64,000 nucleotides of DNA, taken from contig NC_086378.1 in the NCBI RefSeq assembly GCF_036588685.1, positions 45,925,035 through 45,989,034 of the forward strand, read 5' to 3'. A program made the translations under genes and the position numbers. This stretch comes from Mytilus trossulus. Its lineage: Eukaryota > Mollusca > Bivalvia > Mytilida > Mytilidae. Below are positions 1-12,626 of the stretch, in pieces. Position 1 is the first letter of the stretch, and every line of letters starts with the position of its first letter. Below the pieces are notes generated by a model, which did not search any database, was not told where the DNA came from, and saw nothing but the letters and a program-made list of their open reading frames with translations.

Positions 1-399
1 TTAGCTGCAGTGAATCCATAAGTTCTGCATATGCCCTGCGTGGTTTTGTGTTTTGAGTTTTCATATTTGATTATAGATTTCGATAATAACAATAAGTGGT
101 TTTAGTGAAGTTGGCTATTTTTTTTTCAGTATGTTTTTTTTCTGTTTTATTTAGCAATATGTTTGTTGTTTCTAATCTAGTTTGACCTTGTTACATTTAA
201 AACTTTAACATTCGTCGAAGTCTTTGAGTTTTATTTATTTTTACATATCTTAGGGGATTTCACAGCGTTAAACAATCAAGATACATCAATCAACTTTTGT
301 GGAAATTCTCATCACTATATTATTTACAGTGTATTTAAACAAAAGTTATAAGACGGGTGTGAATGTTGGCGAAAAAAATAAAACCCGCATCATCGAATT

Positions 400-600
400 T
401 TACCTTCAGTTTTTGATTGGTTATTGTTGCTATCTTAGGTTTCCTTTGTATTGTTTTGTTATCATTGTTGTTTGTCTTTTTGTCGTTTTACTTTTTGTTT
501 CATCATGGCGTTGTATTTTCGTATTGGACTTTTACTTGAATCTATGTTTCTTCTGTCTGTGTTTTTTCCATGTAATTTTTAAATAAACCCCTAGTCTTCG
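400..600 (+). repeat. Decayed family D tail
   Basis: TTGTTTGTCTTTTTGTCGTT and CATGGCGTTGTATTTTCG resemble 50040-50165. The 95-codon open frame over it is not a gene. Confidence 0.4.
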
Positions 601-649
601 AGATTATCCATTCATTTCCTGTAAATTCAGAAATTGATTTTTGTTTTAG

Positions 650-682
650 ATTGACTACAAGTCGACAGGAAATATTGAACCA
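650..682 (+). CDS. Possible 33-bp microexon of the DUF1330-like gene
   Basis: A pyrimidine-rich acceptor ending TTTTGTTTTAG precedes 11 codons (IDYKSTGNIEP), followed by a consensus donor GTAAGTAA. The exon is a multiple of three and joins in phase 0 to the exon at 1113. It is short enough to be a chance match, so transcript evidence would be decisive. Confidence 0.4.
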
Positions 683-3600
683 GTAAGTAACACTAAATAA
701 CCATAAAGCAGGTGTTATCATGCGATAAAATAAGTTGCATCTTGCAAAACCACAAAAGAATAAAAATCAAAACAAAATTTGGCTTATATTTTTGACTTTC
801 AAATTCGTCATTGATCAAGGGAAACAGATCCAGAGGACGTAATAAAAGTGTACAGAAAAAGCGTCCAGACTAAGTAAATCATTTTGTGAGAAACATTGCA
901 TTCTCAAACCAATATACTAGTAATACAAATTATGCTATGAGCTTACAACAAAATATTTTTTTTTAAATGTCTATCAAAGATACAGAAAAATTATTGATTT
1001 GGGAGATGAATGCATTTCTACAACATATTTCATCAAATATACTTTATTTTTCATTTATTCTTTGTGGTAATGTATATATGATGTTTGATAATTTTTTCCC
1101 CTACACATTCAGGTTTCTAGGCCAGAGAGTGGAGTTTATCTTTTTATCAGAACTCACAAGGATGCTCTGTCAGATATTAAGACAAGCTTCCAGAAACACA
1201 AAACCATGTTGAACCAGAGTGGGATGTTGACAGGAATATCAACAAGGGTATGGTTATGTTTTATTTGTAACCAAATTAATATAAGAGGGTGGACATGGGT
1301 AAGAGCACATCGGAATAAAGTAGCGGGAAACGAAAGTCTGGATAGGGAAGTGGGAGTTTGGGGCGAGTAACGGAGGATAAAGGGATGAAATAGGAATATT
1401 CTAAGAACTTTGTTTGATAAAGATTTATTCCTTCTTGCTTTTCCAAAAAAAAATTAAGATTTTACAAAATGGTAAATCCGAGGTAAGTACATCATAATAT
1501 ATGTAAAAATCTCCGACCACGATTAGGGCATTCAACAGACACAAAAAAAATCATCGTAATTACAAACGAATTTTGCACACCATTCAGTTAATAAGATACT
1601 ACGTTTACGTTAAATAAAAAAAAAATCAGGTAATTCTTATAACACACGAGGGTAGCCGAGTAATCTTAGCACTTTTAAAGTACTGCATCAGTACATTGTA
1701 GCCTGGTAAATCTGAGGTATGAGGTTGTGGGGTCAAATTTCTAAGGAAGCAGTTTCGCTCGATACAATTCTCATTTGACGAGGAATGTCAGTTTTCCTAC
1801 CAATCGAAAAGTCGGTATTTCAATTTATAAATAAATCAATTAACAAACGAAAAGTAATCTCTTTCATTTAGATAAGAATTTTCAAAATCTTATATTCAAA
1901 AGAAATTCAATTTTGATGATAAACATTTCTAGGTAAGAATTACTGGTGACTACAGCAATTGGCAACTGAAACGAGGACCAGCTTTTGAAGACCACGGAGT
2001 TACTGAGTATGACACCGATTATATTGTTATAGTTCTTTGGTTCCCAAATGCAAAGGCGGCTAAATACTGGATTGACTATGATAAAGATTTTAAGGGAGCG
2101 TCGTTTCCTGCTCCATATGGGCGGGACATGGTTATAGTGCCAATCAATTACATCCCACCAGAAGGTAGGTCTACCATGGCAATCAGTATGAGTACATGTA
2201 AGATTTTGTTTTACTGAATATGTTACTGTAATACTTTATTTTCAACTCGGTTTGAGTAAATATTTCTTTTATGTGTTTTTCAATAGTTAAGAGCTCGTTG
2301 AAATCAAGCGGTTGTCTTTGAGCGCTGTCTGCCATTTTGCTTTTGGTCATCTTTGCAATCATAAATCGGGATGTTAGTTTTCTTCTTTAAATCTGTAATG
2401 CACGAAACTTTACATAGCTATATGATATTAGATTTGTTCTCATTTTTGAGGACCGTTACAGCGCCATATACATTTTCTTGTTTACATATTCGTCCTCTGA
2501 TAAATAGTTGCGTATAATTTATAATCATACATGAATGTACATCACCTAATTTTTAGTTATTTTAAAGATAGGGCTAACAAGGATTTAGATGAAAAATTGA
2601 GCTTGCTTTTGGGAATAGCAGAAGTTTAGCCTTACGGGGGTATATCTATACCGCCCCACAAACACCGTGTCTTATCGCACCGAAAGCACCAGGACATCTT
2701 ACCCAGACAAGGAAACGGATATTACAATCACATTAAGATTGGAGGTGGCTGCGTGATCATACATTCAAAACAGACGATGTGTTTTTGCGAATATTTTCAC
2801 TAAAATTTCTGTGGAATTCTTGCGATATCTTTTTCAGAAACTTATAATTCTTTTTAAAAAAAAAAACCTATTGCTTTGTCTCCAAAATTATTTATTAAAT
2901 TCAATTTGATACACACAATAAGAATGGAAGAAAACATTCTTAAACTGGTGACATTTCAAGAATAAAAAATCCAGCGTTGCTTAAATCTACGTCAGTTGGT
3001 CTCTAGGGCAAATTGTCGCATTTGCAATCTTAACATATCTTCTTATTATTTTGTATCTACTCAAATAAAAGTACAGAACCATCTAAATCAGATTATATAT
3101 TATTTTAGACGGATCATGTAGAACATTTTTACTCACTGAATATCCAGCAGTGAAACATCCCGATTACTTCCGAACAGACATAATTGAACCAATGAGAGAC
3201 ATTCTACGTGATTATAATTGTGAACCGTTTGTTGTACGTACTAACAACGCTAGTGTTGATCGAAGCAGCTGGATTGGAACCGGAAGTACACTGGCTGTAC
3301 ATCGTTTCCCTAACGACACAGAGGCTCAAAGATTTCTTACAGATCGTAAGTAAACTGAAGATTTTGTTTCTGTCCCTTCTGCGGGTAGAAAAAGAAGTCT
3401 GTTGTTTATTTTTGGTATTATTTTACTAATGTTTTCAATTTCGGTAGTATATGTACCAGATGTATCGTTATGGTGTTTTGAAGTGGCATTTATTTTTTTC
3501 TACCAGACAAATGTTAAATTTCGTGCTTTTTTGGTTTGATCGCAATCGTCGACATACATGATGCATACCCTAAGAATATTCAATATTTTTGTCCATATCA

Positions 3601-4335
3601 GCAATTAGGAAACGCAAAGGATACATAAAATGTTCACAAAAGAGAGGCAAAAACTATCAAAGAGATATTCAAAGGGATATTCATAGGTCGAAAATAAAAT
3701 GGCAATGCCATGGCAACAAATGAAAACTCGCCTTAATAAACTCATCAAAGATACCAGGACTAAAGTTTTACATTTATGCCAGACGCACGTTTCGTCTACA
3801 AAAGACTCATGAATCAGTGACGCTCGAATAAAAAAGATTTAAAAAGGCCAAATAAAGTACGAAGTTGAAGAGCACACCGAGGAACAAAAATTCCCAAAAG
3901 TTAAAAACTTAGGTAATCTATTCCTGAGGTATAAAAAGACATAACCGTTCAAAACACAGCATAGAGAAATAAAGACCCATGCAACACTTATCCCACCAAA
4001 AACGGAATGGAGTTGATTCTGAAGGTTAAACAGATGCTGCTCCACATATGGGACAATCCATCTATGAATATGTAAACAATATGATATTCTACGGGAATTG
4101 TTTTGAATACCCGGTATTTCAGTGTCATTTCTAATGGAATTTTTTTTCTCATAAACAGTTCACCATACTAGTATATTGTAAATATTGCGTTTTAATTGTT
4201 TATTCTTTTTCTTTAATTCAATCTAATTTATATTCCATTGCAGCACGTGCAAGAAATTTAAGAGGAAAATTGAATGGCGTCACAAAAGGAGGCCGACATA
4301 CTACTGTCAAGTTTACAATAACTGATTTGGTATAA
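650..4335 (+). CDS. Two-domain DUF1330/dimeric-barrel-like protein, 3' part of a spliced gene
   Basis: Five exons (650-682, 1113-1247, 1933-2164, 3109-3345, 4244-4335) join in one open frame ending in TAA at 4333. Each has an AG acceptor and GT donor, and phases agree (0, 0, 1, 1). Without the first tiny exon the product is 231 residues, with it 242; the 5' end lies outside the window or was not recognised. The protein shows two similar halves. Each has a hydrophobic strand, a segment of the type FPNAKAAKYW or FPNDTEAQRF, and a closing strand (DMVIVPINY, TTVKFTI). This pattern resembles DUF1330 and related ferredoxin-like dimeric barrels, so a duplicated domain is inferred. No signal peptide, membrane segment or recognisable catalytic motif is visible. 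The gene structure is well supported; the family name is tentative and the function unknown. Confidence 0.6.
1113..1247 (+). CDS. Exon of the DUF1330-like gene (start of domain 1)
   Basis: The acceptor TTCAG is at 1108-1112 and the donor GTATGG starts at 1248. The 45 codons begin VSRPESGVYLFIRTHKDA and end LTGISTR. It is phase 0 on both sides and encodes the first strand and helix of domain 1. Confidence 0.6.
1648..1845 (+). repeat. tRNA-derived SINE, degenerate
   Basis: Box A-like TAGCCGAGTAATCTTAG and a decayed box B (GGTCAAATTTC) about 80 bases later resemble a tRNA head. A short body and an A/T-rich tail follow. It lies in an intron of the DUF1330-like gene. Confidence 0.5.
1933..2164 (+). 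CDS. Exon of the DUF1330-like gene (rest of domain 1)
   Basis: The acceptor TTTCTAG ends at 1932 and the donor GTAGGT starts at 2165. The frame runs from VRITGDYSNWQL through FPNAKAAKYWIDY to INYIPPE. It enters at phase 0 and leaves at phase 1. Confidence 0.65.
3109..3345 (+). CDS. Exon of the DUF1330-like gene (domain 2)
   Basis: The acceptor TATTTTAG ends at 3108 and the donor GTAAGT starts at 3346. It encodes DGSCRTFLLTEYPAV through HRFPNDTEAQRFLTD. Both ends are phase 1, matching its neighbours. Confidence 0.65.
3638..4075 (-). repeat. Penelope-tail-like repeat (family D), split by repeat A
   Basis: On the - strand, pieces like CGCCATGGCTAAAAATG (here CATTGCCATGGC) and the CCCCACCAAAAA and CTGCTCCACATATGGGAC stretches match 56453-56705. 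The middle is replaced by repeat A. Confidence 0.5.
3734..3955 (+). repeat. Repeat A, single copy
   Basis: It runs from AATAAACTCATCAAAGATAC through the GACGCACGTTTCGTC core to the CTGAGGTA segment. It is inserted into an older tail repeat (3638-3728 and 3956-4075), which it splits. Confidence 0.7.
4244..4335 (+). CDS. Terminal exon of the DUF1330-like gene
   Basis: The acceptor TTCCATTGCAG ends at 4243. The exon encodes about 30 residues, including NLRGKLNGVTKGGRHTTVKF, and stops at TAA 4333-4335. Confidence 0.6.
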
Positions 4336-7300
4336 ATATAGAAATGTCAATATCATAAACACTTCCAATTTCCGCCATACAATGTATGTAGGAAATCATT
4401 AACATTTATATGTATGTATTATATCAATACGTGTATTTTTATTCACAGAAGAAATGTTACATTTATCTCTATACTATATGATGTTGACACAAAATATCTC
4501 CCATGTTTAGCAATTCTTATAAGGGTGATTTCCTTTTCATAAAGATATATTGAAAATTTTTAAAAATCCAGATTTTTAAAAATACATTAGGCGAATTCCT
4601 GTAGATCTAACAAGAAAAACAATTAACATACAATTAGAAGAAAAACAAAAGCCCTTACATAAATGGGCGATAACTCACGCTTGCAGAAAAAAAAATAACA
4701 GTTTGTTCTTCAAAATCAGGATACGATATACACGTTTTGAATTAAAATTTATTAAACCATTTAAAGACTATGCTTAAATACAGTTTCTCAAATAACATTT
4801 CAAAGTTTTCCGATATATCGGTTGTAATATATATTGTTGTTCCTAAAACTTTATTTATATTGCTGAATGGATTCTCAATTTAACAGAGAATACATTTGTC
4901 CCGTAACTCATTGCAATATTTTTGTGTGCATTATTTGATTTGGTCATTCTTTAAACAGTTTAACAGTTACGAGTATTGCCTCTTGTCTAAGCTTTAGTCA
5001 TGTCAGCTTTAATACCAATAATTATGATTTTCTGTGGTAGTGAAATCAGTAGAAGTAAAATGAAGCATAAATACGTCCTTGGGACAAATTTCTCTATGTT
5101 TACGCAACAAAGGGAGGTATTTGCAAAACTTTGTTAAACGGTCATATATCCAATACTTGTTAGACATCAAATGCGTACTGTGCAAGATATACAATAAGTA
5201 TAATACATGTATGTATGTGTGGTGCATGATTTGTGCATCGTATAACAATATTCATAGTTGTATTTTTTAATCTTTTATTCCAATTATTGTTGTGATAGAT
5301 ATGTGTTATGGATGAGGGTTTTTGTTTGACTATGTGATAATGTATATACTATTTTGAATGTTGTTTAATTATCTGCAAATATTATAATATAAAAGATCTC
5401 TTCTTTTAAAGAAATCTATGTATACTGTTTTTATATGTAATATATTCAAAAGAAAACTTTGTATTTAGGCATGGAAACTGTGTTTTATAAATAAATCATC
5501 TAAACAAAAAAAGAGTCTTTGAATAGAGAAACCATAGAAGAAACCTTAAACATTATAAACCTAGGCGAAGCCGAAATAACAATATTGTTTTCTAATATAC
5601 TATATATATAAATATAGCTATGCCAGAGGGGTAACGTTACAAAACATGTTACCTCCTGACTAACGTTTTAGAGTAGAGTGTAAATTCGTTTCAAAAAACG
5701 AAAAGGGCATTTTTATACAAGATAAAGCATTTTCTAATATAGAGTTAAAAACTTGGGACAGGCGCAAAAGAGACAATAACTCAATGTTGGACAGATACAT
5801 GTCACCGTATAGTTTCCAATAATATGCATGTGTCAATACGCTTTGTCAAGGTCCTTTGAATATTTTACAGACTATTAAAGACTTGCCATAAACATAATTA
5901 AGGCTGTGGCTTGGTTGAACTAGTGTTATCAGATCTAAACCTTTTCTTAGTTTCAATCTCGATTTGTAGACTCACAAAAGATATACCACAGAACATAACA
6001 TAGGAGATCGCTACAGGGAAAGCACTTAACCACGATGATAAGTAAAACGAAAAACGGACAGTAGGTTCAATCAACAATCAATCGTAGATCATAAAGTTGG
6101 TTTTCTCATAAGAATTATTGTTCTCTTGACTGTAGTACTGTGGCCTTTTTAATAGCTAACTATTATATTCGATATGAGTGTTGTACATTTTGTGAGAAAG
6201 TACATCGCCCTACTATAGTTACATACTCGTTCCCTCGGCTCAGATGGATAGTCGTCTTATTGGTAGACATACCTTTTATATATATATATTTAATGTGTTT
6301 TATAAAATAATGACGGCAGAAAATACCAAATGGAAAATAAAAATAATAAGAAGTCGATGAAAAACCGTTTAAAAAATATGAAAAATAACGAAATCATTAT
6401 GACACATCACGGAGCATCACAAACCGTAAAACGGGAATGATTTACCCCTGATTTGAAAATAAAAGGCCGTCCAACTCCCTAATATCTGTTTGTGTACATT
6501 ACAGACATTTTAACAACAAAGCGCATGCACTATTTGTGCATTTCTCGGAATATAGAATTCTTAAACATTACTACCCTTTTTCAATATCTTAGACTACAGT
6601 AGCCTACTCAGTGAGGTATACGTAGCTCTTGATATATTCCCCAAGTAACTATTTAATAAACACATATTTAATTTTCATTTTAAACAAAATGTTATTAGTG
6701 ACAATTCTAACATTATCAATGTAAACAAAATAAAATGGTAAACATATCCAGCAGCCACGTGCACATTCTGGTGGAAATGTGGGCGTTAAATTAAAATCGA
6801 TGTCGTAAGTACATGCACTAGTAGGGATTGAGAGTACCACACTCTTTCCCATACACACACCAACATTGTCTGTATATAACCCGATGGAAGATTAAATATT
6901 TGCGTTTATCCAACAAGGTCCTAATTGACAGCAGTCTAACGATCACGCCCTTTTTATCGAGCCTATATTATAGATAAAGTGTATTTTCGATTTCGGCCCG
7001 AATACGTATGAACTATTTGCCACTGGCAAACACATCTCAATCAATCTATCCGATCCGTCTTCACTAATTTGTAGTACACATAATTTTTTAAACGGTCATC
7101 GCTGACAACAATGCACTTCATTACTGGATAATAGTGATAGTCTTCAATTAATTCATGGAATTTTGATAAACATATAAAAATGTTTGAAAAAAAGTCAAAG
7201 TATAAAATATTAAGAGTATAAAGAAATATCAAAATTACAAACGCCTGATAAATAAATCTGCAGTACGATAGAGTTCCTGAATATTCAAAGTTAAAAGTAA

Positions 7301-8620
7301 CGAACGTAATAGGTCACTGCAAATGAAAATAAAATTTTAAATTATTATACAGAATTGCTTTTTACGACGTAGAATTGTAGGCACATTTTAACTTATGTTG
7401 ATTCATTGCTATAAATAGATTAGAAGTTCCCTATCCATGTTGTATCCAATAGAAAAATATACACATAATCGTCTATAAATATCGAAGTAAATAATACAGA
7501 TATGGAATTATGCACCATAATATATGTATATAAATATATGTCATTATATAAACATTATACTAAACATAGATATGACACACACGTAGTACTACATGCATGT
7601 AGATAATAACTTAAACTCACACAACAGGACAGAAGGACAGATTTTGTGCAAATCTATATAGCACTGACCCTTTTCAGAATATATGTTAGGCTAATTACTG
7701 AACGAACTCTTTCTGGGTGTCCCTAAAAAGTATTACTAGACTAAGTATAGATTTTATAATGATCTATAATTGATTAAAGAAAGACAACTAGATTTAAAAT
7801 TCCATTTAGTTTTAGTATCCAACTTTGGTACCATAATAGGATATTTGCACCAACAGGCCCTTTTGTAATGGCTTTTCTTTTAAACAAGAAATTAAAATTA
7901 ATAATTAAGAAAAAAACAAAAAAAAACCGGACAGGCTCGTTCTCAAAAAGTGTTTTTATAGTGGGGTGTTCTACGTTTTGGACACATAATATCAAAATTA
8001 TAAAAAGTCTGCCAGCTCTCGACTAATTCAGTATATGGACACATCTGTGTTAGATGGTTTTACCGTTCTTTTCAATCAGTGACCCCCCTTTCCTTGTCAA
8101 CACACTTTATATTTACTGCAAAAACATGAGAAATAAATTTGGAAAGTTTATTAAAAAAAAACAAGAAACTAACTGTTCACACTATGGACTACGTTTGTAA
8201 CTGTGACTAACTATAGGTGAACACTGTTCTAGGCGAAATATGATGTACAAAAGCTCGCGAGTGCAGTCGTTTTTCATTTTGAACGTTTGCATGAATTACG
8301 AAGCTTTTCTTGTTTACCACAACAAACATACATTCCATACGTGCAAAATATTTGTATAGCTATAGTGTATAAAAAGTATAAAAAACATAGTAACCCTTTT
8401 TTATTTAGAGTGTTTGTTTGCTTGAACAAATACACACTTCAATATCTTCCTCATACATATGACAGAGAATAGACATATGATGGAGTCAGGCACACAAATC
8501 GTTCGAAATATTTAAACTTGGTTTCAATCTTATAAACAGTTATATTAGGAACAGGACATCAGTTTGTAGTTCGACGTCACCTTTACATTATCAAACCTTC
8601 GGATTACTTTGATATGAACG
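4336..8620. other. No gene recognised
   Basis: This is AT-rich sequence downstream of the DUF1330-like gene. Open frames are short and composition-driven. A weak family E-like end (GATAGTCGTCTTATTGG) lies near 6250 and a TA run near 6276. Nothing else was supported. Confidence 0.5.
5490..5495 (+). terminator. Possible polyadenylation signal for the DUF1330-like gene
   Basis: An AATAAA hexamer lies about 1.15 kb after the stop codon. AATAAA is common by chance in this AT-rich DNA, so the assignment is weak. Confidence 0.2.
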
Positions 8621-9016
8621 AATAGACCACTTTCGAGTTCGTCCGTCACCGGCAAAAACTCGTCAATTATGCACGCCTTTATGACGTCATTTACCAGATA
8701 GAGGGGCTCGCCTTTATCCCTGCACTATTTACGTTCATCAAGCGTCTTAGTGATCGTCTTTGTGCAGGACAAACTAGAAATAATGGTTGCTCTGTAGGTA
8801 CTTACTGACAATTCCCTAATGACAGCAGTGTTGATTGTCAATTTTGAGAATTCAATTTGCCGAATAATTCGTACAATATAGAATTATAGTTTTCCAACCA
8901 CTCGCTCAACATTGGAAGGAAGTGACGACGCCCCTAAACGCACAAATGACGGTGATAAAGGCGCGTATAATTGACGAGTTTTTTCCGGTGACGGATGAAC
9001 TCGAAAGTGGTCTATT
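8621..9016. mobile_element. 396-bp MITE with about 55-bp inverted ends
   Basis: The left end AATAGACCACTTTCGAGTTC is matched inverted at the right end. Pairing continues through TCCGTCACCGG and AAACTCGTCAATTAT. No clear target duplication was found and it has no coding capacity. Confidence 0.75.
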
Positions 9017-9324
9017 CACACAGTTTCCAATTACATATACAAGTGTAAAAGGAACTTCATTCTAAAATTTTAGAATTTATTGTATTCATATATTATATCT
9101 TATATTTATATGTATCAGATGTACGATATAAAAGGTGTTGACAAAGATTTAATCAAGTTCATGCGAACAGAAAATAGCATTACATATACACTTTGTAGGT
9201 TGGAAGCATTTTTCTTCATTCTTTATCAAGGTAGCTGAAACCCAGAACATTGAAAGCCTAAAATGCATATGTATAAGGACTTGGATATACAAGAACCAAG
9301 TATTGACAATCATTCATATATCAA

Positions 9325-9647
9325 GGGGGTCTCATTGGGGGGGTTCCGATCCCGTATCCCGCTTACTGTTTTGTCAGATTCCCGTATCCCGCTTACACTA
9401 TATACGTAAACAATTCTCATTTTTTTGTCATTTCCCTGGTCCCGCAAGACCTCATTTCCCGTTTTCACGACATAATAATTCGCATTTTACGTAAATAAAT
9501 AAATATAGATAAATAAGATTTATTTAGAGTCGGCAATGTATATAAACATAAACAAACATAAGCTCTAATGAGCTTTTAACCGACATACGTGTTACGCTTA
9601 CAAAAATCGACAATCCCGCGTCACGCTTAGACCCCAATGAGACCCAC
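9325..9647. mobile_element. 323-bp MITE flanked by TATCAA
   Basis: The ends GGGGGTCTCATTGGGG and CCCCAATGAGACCCAC are inverted. TATCAA lies directly outside each end (9319-9324 and 9648-9653). The interior has several copies of ATCCCGTATCCCGC. Confidence 0.7.
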
Positions 9648-9653
9648 TATCAA

Positions 9654-11114
9654 CTGCGCATGAATGAAACTGACCAATGATTTCTTACTTAAATGAAAAA
9701 TTAACCCACATTTTTACTCTTAATTAATTAATACACATATATTTAAGCAGACTACCTTGTGTAAAATTAAATGAAGAAACGATTAAAAAAACAAACAGAC
9801 CGACAAATTAACGCTGACGAATCTACTACATTTTCATATATAATATTTATTGTTGATTTGATATTATCCTGGTTTCCGGTACTATGTTCTATGTACTAAG
9901 TATTAGGTAATAGCCATACGCTCTAATATTGGTATAGGATGTGTCACATACTGAATATTGCTATCGGAAATCAGTCTAGTTCGAGTTCGATATGGTCTTG
10001 AATCTGTATGAAATATTTGCCACTGGATAATAAACAAAATTCAAATAAACCGGTTTTATATTATATCTTGTCCGTCCCTATTTTTTCGATTAAAAAGTAT
10101 TCTTAAAAAATTTGGTCGACTATAAACATACACGTTTAACTTACGAAAAAAGAGAAAGAAAAAAGGAAGACAGCAAAAGAATGGGGAGTGCTTTATGCCC
10201 ACACATATAAATCTTCTACAAAAAATTGAAAGCCCAGGATAAATATATTTTTTGAAAACCTATTACAGAAATTGGACATAAAAAGAAACCCAGATTTATC
10301 TAAGTATAAATTCGCTTGAATGGACGAATTTTTAGGTCAAACCTAGAATTTTAAATATAATAGACATACGTTATAATTACATATACTAAAAATAAAAAAA
10401 ATAATCAGAGTGGTTATTGTGTGCCTCATATCAGCTTATCAGTGCTGATGCATTGTTATAAATAGATTGTCAATTTCCTATTTCTTAATTGTTTTACGAT
10501 CTACATTATTTGCAATCTATACATTCTGAATATTCAGTAAATATAACTGACACGTCTATTCAATGACGTTGGGAATCCCCAAATTTCTTACGTAGCTTGG
10601 TTTACAAATAATCGAAATTGAAACTATCTCTAGATAAAGAAAGTGATAATATAATCCTATTTATTTGGCAAATTGTTAAATTTGTGTAATAAATCTTCTA
10701 TTTTCAGACTGAGGTTTTAAACTGTTAAGTTATTGATTGATATCATATGCCTATAAAATTGTGCGTAAACATGGTAAAAAGAAATATTTTCTATAATAAT
10801 CACTGAAAGTGTATAATGAAATAGTTTTATTATTTATTATCGAGTAGTTATGGAGCAACAGTTAAAATTGTGGTGGGGGTTATGCTCTGGTTTCCGAGTC
10901 AGAATATTTTCCTCTCAAGCAAACGTGAAATTTTGACGTTTATATCAACATATTTTTTTCTCTCTCAAAATTTAACATTTTATTGTTGAAACTAGTTTAC
11001 CGTCTCTCATTCAAGTTTCTCCCATCTCTCAACTAATAACTTAAAAAGTAAAAGTTGTATAACATAAATACCGGACTACAAGAACAATTCTAAACGGAAC
11101 GTCCCTAAAAAATG
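9654..11114. other. No gene recognised
   Basis: This is AT-rich intergenic DNA between the 9.3-kb MITE and the repeat A copy at 11.1 kb. No exon-like frame was found. Confidence 0.5.
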
Positions 11115-12055
11115 GTAAATAAACTCTTTATAGATACTAGGATTTAATTTTGTATTTATGCATGTCTTCAAAAGACTCATTAGTGACGCCCGAATTCAAA
11201 ATAGTTATAAAGTACGAAAATGAAGAGCATTGATGACCACAGTTCCTAAAAGAATTGTCAAATACAGCTAACATGGCTAAAGTAATCTGTTCCTGAGGTA
11301 GAAAAGCCTTAGTATTTCAAAAATTAATAAAAGTGTTGTAAACAGTTAATTTGTGAATATGACCATATAAATAAAGGCAACAGTAGTATACCGCTGTTCA
11401 AAACTCATCAATCCAAGGACAAAAAACAAAATCAGGGTAACAAACTAAAACCGAGGGAAACGCATTAAATATAAGAGGAGAACAACGACATAACACTAAA
11501 AAGTAACACACACAGAAATGGACCGAGCACCAGACAAAATCCCACGAGAATAACAAATATAACATCAAAACCAAATACATGAACTTGAGATAGACAAGTA
11601 CCGTGACACGTCTTATCGCAAAGTGAATTTACACTAAAAAATAAGAGAAAACAAACGACCCAACGTTAAAATGTAACACACACAGAAACGAACTATAATA
11701 TAACAATGGCCATATTCCCGGCTTGGTGCAGGACATTTTTAAAAGAAAAAATGGTGGGTTGAACCTGGATTTGTGGCATGCAAAACCTCGCACTTTTATG
11801 GCAATGTGAAATATAACATCAATCAATGATAATTTATGTCAGTTAACAAAGTGCTGACTACTGAGCTTGTGATAACCTCGGGGAATTAAAACTCCACCAG
11901 CAGTGGAATCGACCCTGTGGTTGTAAATATACTCATCATAGACACGCAGGATTAAATCTTTAATTTACGCCAGACGCGCATTTCGTCTACAAAAGACTCA
12001 CTAGTGACGCTCGAATACAAAAAGTTAAAAAGGTCAAATAAAATACTCAAGTATA
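11115..12055 (+). repeat. Repeat A, about 1.4 units, split by family B element
   Basis: Unit 1 runs 11115-11370 and, after the insertion, 11827-11935 (CGGGGAATTAAAACTCCACC). A second unit begins at 11935 with the GACGCGCATTTCGTC core and stops near 12055. The break point at GACCATAT is continuous in other copies. Confidence 0.75.
11371..11826 (-). mobile_element. Family B element inserted in repeat A
   Basis: On the - strand it matches 19220-19645. It contains two internal copies of GTGTGTGTTACATTTTA and ends with TACTACTGTTGCCTTTATTT. No coding region is evident. Its class is unknown to me. Confidence 0.65.
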
Positions 12056-12151
12056 ACTGGAATGTTATGTCAGATGTGCAATTAAGATAATAAGTTGATA
12101 CTTTAATTCATAATGAAAAAAAAACCCCAGCCAAACTATTGTTTTCAAAAC

Positions 12152-12157
12152 TTTATT
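12152..12157 (-). terminator. Possible polyadenylation signal of the EXD1-like gene
   Basis: AATAAA on the - strand lies about 470 bases after the stop codon. A microsatellite lies between the two. It is weak because such hexamers are frequent here. Confidence 0.25.
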
Positions 12158-12284
12158 TCAAATTCATTTTTTGTAACCTGAGGGTTTGATCGCAAATATA
12201 TACAATATACAATAATGAACGAATGATAACAACGATAATTATATCTATAATAATAATAAAGTACAAATGATAAATAACAAAAAG

Positions 12285-12345
12285 TAATGATTATATTAAT
12301 AATAATAATAATAATTATAATTATAATAATAATACTGTACAAATT
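12285..12345 (-). repeat. ATA/TAA microsatellite
   Basis: A run of AATAATAATAATAATAATTA and similar follows. It explains the poly-isoleucine open frame on the - strand, which is not a gene. Confidence 0.8.
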
Positions 12346-12626
12346 ATAAATAATGATATTGATATAAATTATAAATAATGATAACAATAAAAAATGATGT
12401 AAATAATCAGTAATATAAAACTTTTTTACGTTAATACTAGTACACAAATACTCCTTTCATACAGTCAAACGCATATTTATAACAAAGTAAGCAAATGCTT
12501 GAATGGTCCTTCATACAAAAATAAAAATAAAATAACCATCTATATTGATATGTAAGTTTATGGAATTTATACAATTGTTCGACGACAGCTCAGTTCGATT
12601 AGTTTCAGATAAACGATGTAAAATAC

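Noticed and set aside
12145..12447. 100-codon frame on the - strand rich in isoleucine
   Set aside because: It is the translation of an ATA microsatellite and lies in the 3' flank of the EXD1-like gene.
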